Origin: Janthinobacterium sp. GW458P
Lineage (GTDB): Bacteria; Pseudomonadota; Gammaproteobacteria; Burkholderiales; Burkholderiaceae_D
Reading direction: 5' to 3'
Assembly (NCBI RefSeq): GCF_002127585.1
Contig: NZ_NEGZ01000004.1
Location: forward strand, 1 to 40,061
DNA length: 40,061 nucleotides
The position numbers and the translations under genes are program-made. This document shows positions 7,112 to 15,056 of the stretch, piece by piece. The notes under the pieces were generated by a model. That model searched no databases. It was not told where the DNA came from and saw nothing but the letters and a program-made list of their open reading frames with translations. How positions within the stretch are numbered: the first letter of the stretch is position 1; every line of letters starts with the position of its first letter.

Positions 7112-7990
7112 CTAGCGCTTGCCGCCCTGTGCGCCCAGCGCCGCCATGGCCGAGGCAAACACGATGCAGGCGATGGCCAGCCACTGGGTCAGGCTCAGCA
7201 GCTCTCCCAGCACGGCCATGGCCGCCAGTGCGCTGACGGCCGGCGCCGCGCTGCTGAACATGCCGAACACGCCTCGCGGCAAGCGGCGCAGGGCAAAGAT
7301 TTCCAGCGAATACGGCAGGGCGCTGGAGAGCATGGCAATGGCCAGGCCCATCAGCGCAATCGATGGCGCCAGCAGGGCCGTGCCCGAATACGCAACGCCG
7401 ACGGGCACCGTCACCATGGCCGCCACCGTCATGCCCCAGGCCACGGCTTGCCCGCCCTGCAAGGCCGAGGCGCGCTTGCCGAAGATGATGTACAAGGCCC
7501 AGCACAGCGCCGCCCCCAGCGCATACGCCACGCCGACAGGGTCCAGGCTGCCCGGACTGCCCTGCAGGGGCAGCAGCAGATACAAGCCAAACACGGCGCA
7601 CGCCACCGCCAGCAAATCGCGCGGCCGGCGTGACGACAGCATGGCTACGGCCAGCGGCCCCGTCACTTCGATGGCCACCGCAATGCCGATCGGTATGAGC
7701 GCAAACGCCCGGTAGATCAATAAATTCATCAGCCCCAGCACGGAACCGTAGACGAGCAGATTCAGCACATCCTTGCGCGTCAGCCGGTAACGCCAGGGGC
7801 GGAAGATGGCCAGCAGGATCAGCGCCGAAAACCCCACCCGGTACGCCGTGATGCCCTCGACGCCGATGACGGGAAACAGGTTTTTCGCGATCGCCGCCCC
7901 CAGATTGACGGAAATCTGCCCTCCCAGGACGGCCAGGGAAGGGAGCAGCACGCTGTCGGGCAGGGGGGAGGTCGAGGCGGGGGAGGTCAT
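7112..7990 (-). CDS. rhtA: EamA/DMT-family exporter, RhtA-like
   Basis: A 292-residue inner-membrane protein with ten hydrophobic segments in two EamA repeats. Several stretches follow E. coli RhtA, the threonine/homoserine exporter: GAAIAKNLFPVIG, ITAYRVGFSALILLAIFRPW, IPIGIAVAIEVTGPLAVAML followed by SSRRP, and LSSALPYSLEIFALRRLP. Export of threonine, homoserine or related amino acids and analogues is therefore the best guess, although substrate range in this group varies. It stands alone, divergent from a group of small unknown genes. The start at 7990 is the first ATG before the first membrane segment. Confidence 0.85.
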   Translation of the reverse strand: MTSPASTSPLPDSVLLPSLAVLGGQISVNLGAAIAKNLFPVIGVEGITAYRVGFSALILLAIFRPWRYRLTRKDVLNLLVYGSVLGLMNLLIYRAFALIPIGIAVAIEVTGPLAVAMLSSRRPRDLLAVACAVFGLYLLLPLQGSPGSLDPVGVAYALGAALCWALYIIFGKRASALQGGQAVAWGMTVAAMVTVPVGVAYSGTALLAPSIALMGLAIAMLSSALPYSLEIFALRRLPRGVFGMFSSAAPAVSALAAMAVLGELLSLTQWLAIACIVFASAMAALGAQGGKR

Positions 7991-8092
7991 GGGGCGCCAT
8001 TTTAATACGCCACAGGCCGCCAGTCGCTGGCAGATCTGTAACGGGCAGCAATTTATTCGCCCGCGCCACGTCGCGATGCGGTGCGGGCACTG

Positions 8093-8121
8093 TTGAGATA
8101 GTGCAAGTATTTTCTGATAAT
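8093..8121 (+). promoter_or_regulatory. Sigma70-like promoter of the 8.2-10.3 kb small-gene cluster
   Basis: TTGAGA (8093-8098), a 17-bp spacer, then GATAAT (8116-8121): five of six matches in each hexamer. The predicted start point is near 8128, giving a leader of about 60 bases before the first gene at 8190, which has GGAG seven bases upstream. It is one of the best consensus promoters in the window. Confidence 0.65.
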
Positions 8122-8189
8122 GCTATTCTGGCTGCACGCCCGGACCCGCCGGGCGCTACCCCGATTCCTCATCCTGATGGAGCCGTCTG

Positions 8190-8690
8190 ATGAATTGCAC
8201 AAGCATGGCAGTGACAGTCGCCTTGGTGTGCGCCGCCGGCATGGCCGGTGCGCAAGCCTTGCCGCCGCAGGCGCAATTGCCGGTCTGGGCGACGCAACAG
8301 CTCGATAACCTGGGCAGGCGCGAGCCCGTCGAAGTCAATGCCCGCATGAACCCGTTCGTCCTGCGCGGCGATTTCGACGGCGATGGCAAGGGTGATCTGG
8401 CCGTGCTCGTCAGGAACAAGGACAGCAAGAAGGAGGGCATCGTTTTCCTGTTCAGGCAAAAGACGGCGCCCCTCATCGTCGGTGCCGGACATGCCTTGTC
8501 CAGCGGCGGTGACGATTTCGCCTGGCTGGAAGTGTGGCAGGTGGAAGACAAGGGATCGTTGCAGCACAGCTATCATGAAAAATCCCTCAGGCTGAAAACG
8601 GATGGAATCGTGGTGGCGAAAGAGGGTTCTGCCAGTGCCTTGATCTATATCAAGGGTGGCAAGGCGTTTTGGCAACAGCAGGGCGATTGA
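8190..8690 (+). CDS. Secreted protein of unknown function with EF-hand-like loop
   Basis: A 166-residue protein with a signal peptide (cleavage probably after GMAGA, about residue 21). The mature part has one DFDGDGKGDLAVL loop, the DxDxDGxxD calcium-binding pattern seen in EF-hands, dockerins and FG-GAP/VCBS repeats. Here it is followed by a beta strand as in VCBS repeats, but only one copy is present. I do not recognise the family. It is the first of four small genes on the plus strand after a good promoter. GGAG at 8179-8182 supports the start. Confidence 0.7.
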   Translation: MNCTSMAVTVALVCAAGMAGAQALPPQAQLPVWATQQLDNLGRREPVEVNARMNPFVLRGDFDGDGKGDLAVLVRNKDSKKEGIVFLFRQKTAPLIVGAGHALSSGGDDFAWLEVWQVEDKGSLQHSYHEKSLRLKTDGIVVAKEGSASALIYIKGGKAFWQQQGD

Positions 8691-8769
8691 TGGATTGCCC
8701 GCGCATGTCCGCTGGCTGGCAAGCAGTCCACGGGAATGGGCAGAGCCTGAATCGGCATGAATTGAGATT

Positions 8770-9252
8770 ATGACAGCACTGGCAGTGGATTACGTTGCAT
8801 CCTATACCCCCTCATCCGAAGCGAAAATTGCCTTTGCCTGGAATGGCAGGCATGGGGCCGATTTCGACGATGCCAACATGGCGTTTCGCACCGTCATAGG
8901 CGATTATTTCGAAGAGAATACGCAGGCATGCTCCTTGCCGCTGATTGCCGCCCTGTACCGCGCGGAGACGCAGTGGGCGAAGGAAGCCTGGTGCGTGAGG
9001 AGCGTGGTGGCTGAATTGGCGCAGGAGCTGCTGCAGCGCGGTGGCGTCGCTTATCTCGACGTGTACCTTGCCGGCGCATGTTGCGGCATGGATGCCTGTA
9101 TGGAATCGGGGAATATTTCGCTCAGCAAGACGCGTTGCGAAGAGTTGCTGGCCTATTGCAAGGCCTCGGCATTCAACGCCGAGGCCGGTCTCCGGGAACG
9201 ATGGACCATGCTGGCACAGCGCTTTGCCTGCCTGCTTGCCGGTGCGGCTTGA
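8770..9252 (+). CDS. Hypothetical cytoplasmic protein
   Basis: A 160-residue acidic, mostly helical protein with no signal peptide or membrane segment. It contains eight cysteines, several clustered (AGACCGMDACMESG). There is no recognisable family. The cysteines could bind metal or be redox-active, but no standard CxxC pair is visible. Its stop overlaps the earliest possible ATG of the next gene by one base (TGATG), so the two are coupled. Position in a run of orphan small genes makes an immunity-like or stress role possible, without direct evidence. Confidence 0.65.
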   Translation: MTALAVDYVASYTPSSEAKIAFAWNGRHGADFDDANMAFRTVIGDYFEENTQACSLPLIAALYRAETQWAKEAWCVRSVVAELAQELLQRGGVAYLDVYLAGACCGMDACMESGNISLSKTRCEELLAYCKASAFNAEAGLRERWTMLAQRFACLLAGAA

Positions 9253-9272
9253 TGACGCAAATGAGGGAACAA

Positions 9273-9833
9273 ATGAGAGACGCAGTTAAGGGGCAATACG
9301 GGAAAAAACTCGTCGGATGCACGATGCTGGCGCTCGCCTTGGGTGCCAGTTGCGGCGTCCGCGCGGCAGAGCCTGAAACCGTTGAAACATTGGCGATGCA
9401 GTTGTTTCTCGGCGTTTGCGTGCCTTCTCAAGGGGATGTGCAGCAGATCGGAACGGCAGTCAGGCGTGTGAAGCTGGTCGAGGTGACGTCAAAAGAGGCG
9501 CGGGCACTGCCGGATGATGTGCCTGGCAAGTCCTGGTCCACGAGGGAAACAGGCGGCCGCTTTACGGTAGTGGCCACGCAGCCGCAAACCTGCGCCGTTG
9601 TGGTGAAACAGATAGCTCCAGCCGATTTGAAGCGCGAGTTTGAACGGTGGCTTCCTCCGGCAAGCACCGGCTACACCGTGATGCAGAAAGCCGAGGACAG
9701 GCAGGGCGATATGGCGACCTCGTCTTACGCCATTTTGCGCGAGGGGCGGCTCAGGTACAGCTGGGTGCTGTGCATGTCCTTGACCCAGCCGGGCGCGACG
9801 GGAACGCTTTCCGTGCGTGCCGCGGTGTCCTGA
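9273..9833 (+). CDS. Hypothetical exported protein
   Basis: A 186-residue protein with an N-terminal export signal: basic start, then LVGCTMLALALGASCGVRAA, cleavage likely after VRAA. The cysteine at about 29 lacks the LxxC context of a lipobox, so a periplasmic rather than lipoprotein fate is favoured. The mature part has three cysteines (GVCVPS, QTCAVV and WVLCMS), so one disulfide is possible. I chose the ATG at 9273 because GAGGG lies five bases upstream; in-frame ATGs at 9252 and 9261 would only add a short leader. No family recognised. It follows the preceding gene closely and is probably in the same operon. Confidence 0.65.
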   Translation: MRDAVKGQYGKKLVGCTMLALALGASCGVRAAEPETVETLAMQLFLGVCVPSQGDVQQIGTAVRRVKLVEVTSKEARALPDDVPGKSWSTRETGGRFTVVATQPQTCAVVVKQIAPADLKREFERWLPPASTGYTVMQKAEDRQGDMATSSYAILREGRLRYSWVLCMSLTQPGATGTLSVRAAVS

Positions 9834-9857
9834 CTTGTTACGATGGAGTAGTGTTGA

Positions 9858-10274
9858 ATGCATGTATTTAGTATCGGCGACACCAATTTCGAAGTGGATG
9901 TCGCGAAATCCCGGATCAGCGTGTCGGCACGCGCCGACGGCATGCTGGAAATCAATATCAGGATCGAGGCCGACGACGACGAGTTCATGCGGCTGACGGA
10001 AGACGAGGACGCGCCCTGGTCGTGGGCGCTGTATCCGCCCACATTCCTTTTGCAGGGCTTGCTCGTGGCGGGCACGGATACCGCGCCCCTGCACGGGCTG
10101 GCCGTCGATGCCGGCAATACGGACTGTGAATGCAGTCTCTACATGATGGAATACCGCGACGTGGCGGACCTGCGCCTGGTGGAACTATCGGCGCAGCGCC
10201 TGGCCGTGACCGGGAAGGTGGGTTTCGATGGCAAAGACCTGCCCTTCGCCATCGATATGCGGCGCGCGGCGTAG
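9858..10274 (+). CDS. Hypothetical acidic beta-rich protein
   Basis: A 138-residue protein predicted to be mostly beta strand, acidic in the middle (EADDDEFMRLTEDEDAPW), with no signal peptide. It reads like a small single-domain protein of the sort found as immunity partners or effector-associated factors in Gram-negative bacteria, but I recognise no family. It is the last of four small plus-strand genes and is followed by a strong GC hairpin before the convergent phytase gene. Confidence 0.65.
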   Translation: MHVFSIGDTNFEVDVAKSRISVSARADGMLEINIRIEADDDEFMRLTEDEDAPWSWALYPPTFLLQGLLVAGTDTAPLHGLAVDAGNTDCECSLYMMEYRDVADLRLVELSAQRLAVTGKVGFDGKDLPFAIDMRRAA

Positions 10275-10307
10275 CGCCGGTCCTGGGTGCAGCGGCGGGA
10301 GAACGCT

Positions 10308-10332
10308 GGGGCGGCCGGTGCGGGCCGGCCCC
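10308..10332. terminator. GC-rich hairpin between convergent genes
   Basis: GGGGC and GGCC (10308-10316) pair with GGCC and GCCCC (10323-10332) around a short loop with a one-base bulge. It lies between the stop of the last small gene (10274) and the stop of the convergent phytase gene (10339). There is no T-tract, so this may serve as a barrier or Rho-assisted terminator. Confidence 0.35.
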
Positions 10333-10338
10333 GTGTCA

Positions 10339-12213
10339 CTAGTCCAGCTTCAAGGCCTTCGCCACATCGCCCCACGCCACATACTTGAAGTTCTGCGGCC
10401 CGTCGGGCAAGCGCTTGTAGCCGTCCTGGATCACCAGCATGCCTTGCGCATACGCGCCGCCCAGGTTGGCGGACGTGACGTCGAGGCCATCCGTTTCCGA
10501 GGTGCCGTCTATGCCGGCGGGCAAGTTGAATCCCACCTTGAAGCGGCCGCGCACCTTGTACGGCGCCTGTGCGTCGAGCACGACGTAGCTGCTGTCGCCC
10601 TGGCTGGAGACGACCAGGTAGCCGGTGCCGGGCTTGGCGCCCGGCTGGCGGTAGATGGCCATGCCTTCCACGTCGGCCGCCAGGTGCGGGCCGACGGGCA
10701 AGACCATGGCGAGGGCGTCGGGCTTGGCGGCGTCGGCCGAGGTGGTCCACACGCCGCGTGTTTCCTCGCCCAGGAACAGGCGCGCGTTGGCGTCGTCGGC
10801 AACGCAGCCTTCCGGCTGCGTGGCGACCTTGAAGCTGCGCAACAGAGTCGCGCTGAACTTGTTGTCTTCCAGGCCGATGCTGTACTGCTGGAAGGTGCCG
10901 TCCTTGTCGTTGATGAACGCTTGCACGCCGCCGCCGGCCGGCTGGTACAAGCACATGCCGTAGATGCTTTTCAGGCCAGTCGCGAAGCGGCCCGCTTCCG
11001 CCACCTCGCCACTGGCATTGATCGTGAACAACATCATGCTGTTGTCGTCGCGCTGCGTGGCCACAGCCAGGTCGACCTTGCGGCCGCTCAACTGGATGTT
11101 CTGGCGCACGTCGACGTTGTTCAGGCGTCCCACTTCCAGCAGCTGCGTCTGTTTACCGTGCAGGTCGTAGACGAGCAAGCCCTGCTTCTTGTTGGTGCCG
11201 AGGATGCGCGAGTCGGCCCGGTTGCTGGACAGCCAGATGGCCGGGTCGTCGGCCGCATCGCCCTGGCGCGCCATCGGTTCCGTCTGCGCTTGCGGCGCGA
11301 TGATGGCCACCGCAGGCTGCATTTCCGCCTTGCCGGCCCATTTCAAGGGCCGCGCCTGCCAGCTGTTCTTGCCGCGCAGCAGCAATGCGTCCTTGTCCAG
11401 CGCCAGCTGGCTGTCGCCCTTGCGCACGTTCAAGGCGACCGTTTGGGCCAGCTGCGCCGTCCACCGGTCGTCCTGGTGGGCAAACAGGTGCAGCTTGTCC
11501 GCCTTGCCGTCGAGAACGGCCACGCCGCCGGGCAGCACGGCCAGGGCGCCGGCGCCGCCGTCCAGCTGGCCGTATGGCTTGCGCAGCGCCACCACTTCGC
11601 GCTTGCCCATGCCTTCCGAATCGGCCTCATACGCCCACACGCCCATGTTGGACTCGCTCACCAGCAGGCGCTGCGCGCCATCGTCGGCGCGGCAATGCTT
11701 GGCGTGCGGGGGCAGGGCCAGTTTGCGTACCAGGCTGCGCTGCTCGCCCTGCATCACCCACTGTTCCGCCTGTCCATCCTTGCCGATCAAGAACAGATGG
11801 GCCAGCTGCTGGGCGTCGCGGTACAAACACGACGCTTCCACGGAAAACGTGGGCACGGGAAACGGCGCCAATTTGACCAGCTTGCCGGCTTGCACGTTCA
11901 CGGAGACGGGCAGCGGGCGCTGCGTGTCCGCTTCCAGGAACACGGCCAGCACTTGATTGCCGTCAATGCGCGTGTCGAGCTGCTTGGCGCGCACGGCGAT
12001 GCGGTCCAGCTCCTTGCCCGCAGGATCGAACAGGCGCAGGCCGTGCTTGTCCAGGGTCAGCCAGCCGCCGCCGGGCAGGCGCGCCAGTTCTTCCGCCTCC
12101 TGCGTGAAAGTGGGGACGGCTTGGGCAGGGGCGGCCTGCGCGCTGCCGCCCAGGCAGAAGGCGGCCAGCACAGCGCTGCAGAGTACGGTCTTTTTCATGT
12201 TATTGATCATCAT
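10339..12213 (-). CDS. 3-phytase, beta-propeller type, with degenerate N-terminal repeat
   Basis: A 624-residue exported enzyme that removes phosphate from phytate in a calcium-dependent way. The signal peptide runs to about residue 28 (GGSAQA). The C-terminal half (about 315-624) is a complete beta-propeller phytase domain: DDPAIW (322-327), NNVDVR (365-370), then QPEGCVADD, GEETRGVW, DVEGM, SSQGDSS and DGTSETDGLDV, all standard calcium- and phosphate-site segments. The N-terminal half (about 35-305) echoes the same repeat (HCRADDGAQRLLVSESNMGV beside CVADDANARLFLGEETRGV) but has lost the acidic site residues. Dual-domain phytases of this kind are known; the N-domain is thought to help the active domain. 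The ATG at 12213 overlaps the receptor stop by one base (TGATG); an ATG at 12198 is also possible. Confidence 0.92.
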   Translation of the reverse strand: MMINNMKKTVLCSAVLAAFCLGGSAQAAPAQAVPTFTQEAEELARLPGGGWLTLDKHGLRLFDPAGKELDRIAVRAKQLDTRIDGNQVLAVFLEADTQRPLPVSVNVQAGKLVKLAPFPVPTFSVEASCLYRDAQQLAHLFLIGKDGQAEQWVMQGEQRSLVRKLALPPHAKHCRADDGAQRLLVSESNMGVWAYEADSEGMGKREVVALRKPYGQLDGGAGALAVLPGGVAVLDGKADKLHLFAHQDDRWTAQLAQTVALNVRKGDSQLALDKDALLLRGKNSWQARPLKWAGKAEMQPAVAIIAPQAQTEPMARQGDAADDPAIWLSSNRADSRILGTNKKQGLLVYDLHGKQTQLLEVGRLNNVDVRQNIQLSGRKVDLAVATQRDDNSMMLFTINASGEVAEAGRFATGLKSIYGMCLYQPAGGGVQAFINDKDGTFQQYSIGLEDNKFSATLLRSFKVATQPEGCVADDANARLFLGEETRGVWTTSADAAKPDALAMVLPVGPHLAADVEGMAIYRQPGAKPGTGYLVVSSQGDSSYVVLDAQAPYKVRGRFKVGFNLPAGIDGTSETDGLDVTSANLGGAYAQGMLVIQDGYKRLPDGPQNFKYVAWGDVAKALKLD

Positions 12214-14750
12214 CAGAAGGCGCTCGCTTTCAGGCTCACTTTGAACGTGCGGCCGTATTGTTCGTTCTGCACGTTGTATTGCTTCGTGCCCTGGTAGACA
12301 TAGTATTTCTCGTTGTTCAGGTTGGCCGCTTCAAGGACCACTTGGAACTGCTTGTTGATCTGGTACGACAGCGAAAAATCGAGCTGCTTCTGGCTGTCCA
12401 CGATACGGTCCTGGCTGGGGTCGAGGATATCGTTGCCCATTTCCAGCAGGTAGGGCGACTTGTAGTTGAGGGCCAGGCGGGCGCTGACGGGCCCCGTTTC
12501 ATAGCCCAGCATCACATTCATCACCTGGTTCGACTGGCCCGGCAGACGGATGTCGCGGCTCATCTGTTGCTTGCTGGCCTTGTCATAGCGGCCGATCTGC
12601 GCGCTCGAGGTGCTCAGGGTGCCGTTGACGCCGACGAGCAGCTTGTTGAACGGCGCCGGCAGCATGCGCAGCGGCTGCATGTAGGCCAGTTCGATGCCTT
12701 TCACTTTGGCCGCGTCGCCGTTCGCATACGAGGTGGCCGTCGTGTAGCCCGTCCATTGGCCCGTGCCGGCCAGGTTGGTCGTGTACGTAAAATTCTTGAT
12801 GTCCTTGTAGAAGCCGTAGGCCGACATCACGCCGTCGTTGCCCAGGACTCTTTCGATACCGAGGTCCAGGTTGTTGGCTTTCAAGGGTTTCAAGTCCGGG
12901 TTGCCGATCACGGCTTCCGTAGTGCTGGCCAGGCTGATGCCGGGCGCCAGCTGGCTGAAGTTGGCGCGCACGACGGCTTGCGTCCACGCGGCCCGCACGC
13001 TGGTTTTTTGATCCACATCATAACGGGCTTGCAGGTTCGGCAGCCAATTGGTGTATGAACGTTCGCGCGTCAAGGCCGTGGCCAACCCGGCGCTGTCCAC
13101 CTGCGAGCCGGCCGCCTCGAAACTGGTGCGTTCGGCGCGCACGCCGCCCAGGATGTGCCAGGCGTCGAAGTCGTAGCTGTTTTGCACATACATGGCGTTG
13201 ATGTCTTCATGCATGCGGTAATCGTTGATGATGGACTCGGTGGCCAGGCGCGCCTTGTCACGGTCCAGTCCGGCGACCCTGGCGCGTATCAGGGCCGGGT
13301 CCAGCGCCACGCCGATGTTGCCCAGGTCGTAGTCGAGATGGTGGCCCTGCACGAAGGCGCTCATCGAGGTGGAACCGGCGCCCCAGTAATTGCCGCTGGA
13401 AGCCTTGCTGCTGTTATACGCCCATTGATCCGTGTCATTGGTTTTTTCGCGGCGGCTGACCTTGGCGCCGAATTTCAGGGTGGCGATGTCGAACTTGCGG
13501 GCCAGGTCGATGCGCGCATGGCGTTCATTGTCCTTCGAATAGCGCTTTTGCAGGGTGATGGCGTTCAGTGCATAGCCGGCCGGGTCGTACAGCGAGGCGG
13601 GGCCGCTCAACAATGGTTGCTCGGTGCCATGGAAGCTGATGCCGTTAAAGTTGCTGAGGCCGCGGAAGCGGCCGTCGTTCAAGGACTCCGGCGTGTCTTC
13701 CGTGGCGCGGCTCAGGCCGCCTTTCACGTCCAGGGTCCAGTCGCCCGATGTCTGCTGCGTGCCCAGCACCAGCGAGCGCACCTGCTGCGTGTACTTGCGC
13801 TGGCGGATGCGGCGCTCGGCGCGCGCGCTGGCCGTCTGGTCTTCGGCCAGGCTGCCGCCCGCGATATTGCTGATGGTCAAGCGGTCGCGCACTTCATCGT
13901 CGGAAAATTCGCTCACAAAAGAGCGCAAGAACCAGCTGTTGCCCGCCTCCGGGCGGTAATCGAGGTTGACGGCCAGGGCGCCGCGCTTGCGCACGGGCAG
14001 GTAGTCGCGCAATTCCAGAGCCGACAATTTGCCCTTGCTCCAGGCGCCGCCTGTTTCCACGTCATCGGAGCCGAACGAGCGCTTTTCCGCGCTCAGGCCG
14101 GCGGCCACGCCCAGTTTGCCATCGAGAAAGCGCTGGGCCCACAGGGCGCCGCCGCTGGGGCTGGTCTTGCCCGTCTTTTCATCATGGCTGGCGGCCACGT
14201 TGGCCGACAGCAGCTTGCCTGGCAAGTCGAAGGCGGACAGCGACTTGACTTCGACGGTGGCGCCCAGCGAGTTGGCGTCCATTTCCGGCAGCAAGGTTTT
14301 CGAGACTTCCAGGGTGCGGATCAGGCCGGCAGGCAGGATATCGAGCGCCACGGCGCGGCGCCCCGCTTCCGGCGACGGCACCAGCGCGCCGTTGATGGTG
14401 ACCGCGTTCAGGTCCGGGCCCAGGCCGCGCACCGTGATGTAGCGGCCTTCGCCCTGGTCGCGCTGCACGGACACGCCCGGCAGGCGGGCCAGCGCCTCGG
14501 CCGCGTTTTTATCGGGCAAGCCGCCGATATCGTCGCTGCTGATGACGCTGATGATGTTGTCGGCTTTCTCCTGTGCGGCGATGGCGTTGCGCAGGCTGGC
14601 GCGCTGGCCGCTGACGACGACGGTGGCGCCGGGCTGGCCATCCGCATCCTGCGCTTGCGCCTGGCTGGCGCCGCCGAAGACGGCCATGACGGCCAGGGCC
14701 ACGGCCGTCAGGCGCAGCGGGGAAGGGTAGGAAGTGTGCATGGTTTTCAT
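12213..14750 (-). CDS. TonB-dependent outer-membrane receptor, phytate-locus type
   Basis: An 845-residue outer-membrane receptor: signal peptide to about residue 33 (SQAQA), a plug domain (ATVVVSGQRASLRNAIAAQE, then LPDKNAAEALARLPGVSVQR) and a 22-strand barrel ending in a terminal phenylalanine (VSLKASAF), as expected for BAM insertion. The plug style is that of the large Caulobacter/Xanthomonas-type receptor family, whose members import plant-derived and other large nutrients. Direct coupling to a phytase gene (one-base stop/start overlap) suggests it takes up phytate or a breakdown product into the periplasm. The upstream PhoB-box-like element supports phosphate-starvation control. The start at 14750 fits a normal signal peptide; an ATG three codons later is equally possible. 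Confidence 0.9.
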   Translation of the reverse strand: MKTMHTSYPSPLRLTAVALAVMAVFGGASQAQAQDADGQPGATVVVSGQRASLRNAIAAQEKADNIISVISSDDIGGLPDKNAAEALARLPGVSVQRDQGEGRYITVRGLGPDLNAVTINGALVPSPEAGRRAVALDILPAGLIRTLEVSKTLLPEMDANSLGATVEVKSLSAFDLPGKLLSANVAASHDEKTGKTSPSGGALWAQRFLDGKLGVAAGLSAEKRSFGSDDVETGGAWSKGKLSALELRDYLPVRKRGALAVNLDYRPEAGNSWFLRSFVSEFSDDEVRDRLTISNIAGGSLAEDQTASARAERRIRQRKYTQQVRSLVLGTQQTSGDWTLDVKGGLSRATEDTPESLNDGRFRGLSNFNGISFHGTEQPLLSGPASLYDPAGYALNAITLQKRYSKDNERHARIDLARKFDIATLKFGAKVSRREKTNDTDQWAYNSSKASSGNYWGAGSTSMSAFVQGHHLDYDLGNIGVALDPALIRARVAGLDRDKARLATESIINDYRMHEDINAMYVQNSYDFDAWHILGGVRAERTSFEAAGSQVDSAGLATALTRERSYTNWLPNLQARYDVDQKTSVRAAWTQAVVRANFSQLAPGISLASTTEAVIGNPDLKPLKANNLDLGIERVLGNDGVMSAYGFYKDIKNFTYTTNLAGTGQWTGYTTATSYANGDAAKVKGIELAYMQPLRMLPAPFNKLLVGVNGTLSTSSAQIGRYDKASKQQMSRDIRLPGQSNQVMNVMLGYETGPVSARLALNYKSPYLLEMGNDILDPSQDRIVDSQKQLDFSLSYQINKQFQVVLEAANLNNEKYYVYQGTKQYNVQNEQYGRTFKVSLKASAF

Positions 14751-14783
14751 GAAGGGCTCGGTGAGGGGGAAGGAACCGGGCGG

Positions 14784-14817
14784 ATTCTAGGCAGCAAATA
14801 TGACGGTTGCGTGACAG
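14784..14817 (-). promoter_or_regulatory. PhoB-box-like promoter of the receptor-phytase operon
   Basis: On the minus strand CTGTCAC (14817-14811), four bases GCAA, CCGTCAT (14806-14800): two 7-mers with an 11-bp period, each six of seven against the PhoB half-site CTGTCAT. Exactly 10 bp downstream comes TAGAAT (14789-14784), five of six against the -10 consensus. In PhoB-activated promoters the box replaces the -35 and ends about 10 bp before the -10, so geometry and sequence both fit. The receptor ATG follows 33 bp downstream. Confidence 0.75.
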
Positions 14818-14991
14818 GCCAGGGCTTGCTGCCCTGAAAACAACGGCGCGTGAAGGCTTTCCAGCCGGAAATGAAGCGGGGTGAGCTGAAATGACCTGTC
14901 CGCTGCGGGCGCGCGGGGCGCGGCATGCCGTATTTGCATGACGGCAACTCGTAATGGTGAGCCGTTTGCACCTGCCGCACGGGTGCGCGGC

Positions 14992-15025
14992 GTGTCATCG
15001 TGCCGTCATGGGCGGGCGCTATCGT
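14992..15025 (+). promoter_or_regulatory. PhoB-box-like promoter of the GGDEF-AraC operon
   Basis: GTGTCAT (14992-14998), four bases CGTG, CCGTCAT (15003-15009): two half-sites at 11-bp period, each six of seven against CTGTCAT. Ten bases later TATCGT (15020-15025) sits at the -10 position with four of six matches. The spacing matches that of the opposite-facing box for the receptor-phytase operon. The GGDEF gene starts at 15057. Confidence 0.6.
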
Positions 15026-15056
15026 GGCGGCAGCACCACTTTTAAAGGTTTTCCCC

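Larger units (their letters stand above)
14751..15056. other. 306-bp divergent regulatory region, phytate locus and GGDEF-AraC operon
   Basis: Gene-free region between two divergent transcription units. It contains two PhoB-box-like elements facing outward, one for each side, listed separately. An isolated extra CCGTCAT half-site lies on the minus strand at 14944-14938. The central part is GC-rich and shows no other structure that I can name. Confidence 0.6.

Noticed and set aside
10228..12297. A 689-codon open frame on the plus strand across the phytase gene
   Set aside because: Antisense shadow of a gene with complete beta-propeller phytase motifs; no start signal or domain.
14938..14955. 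A third Pho box in the phytate intergenic region
   Set aside because: One half-site (CCGTCAT on the minus strand) is present, but the partner at 11-bp distance matches only about three of seven bases.
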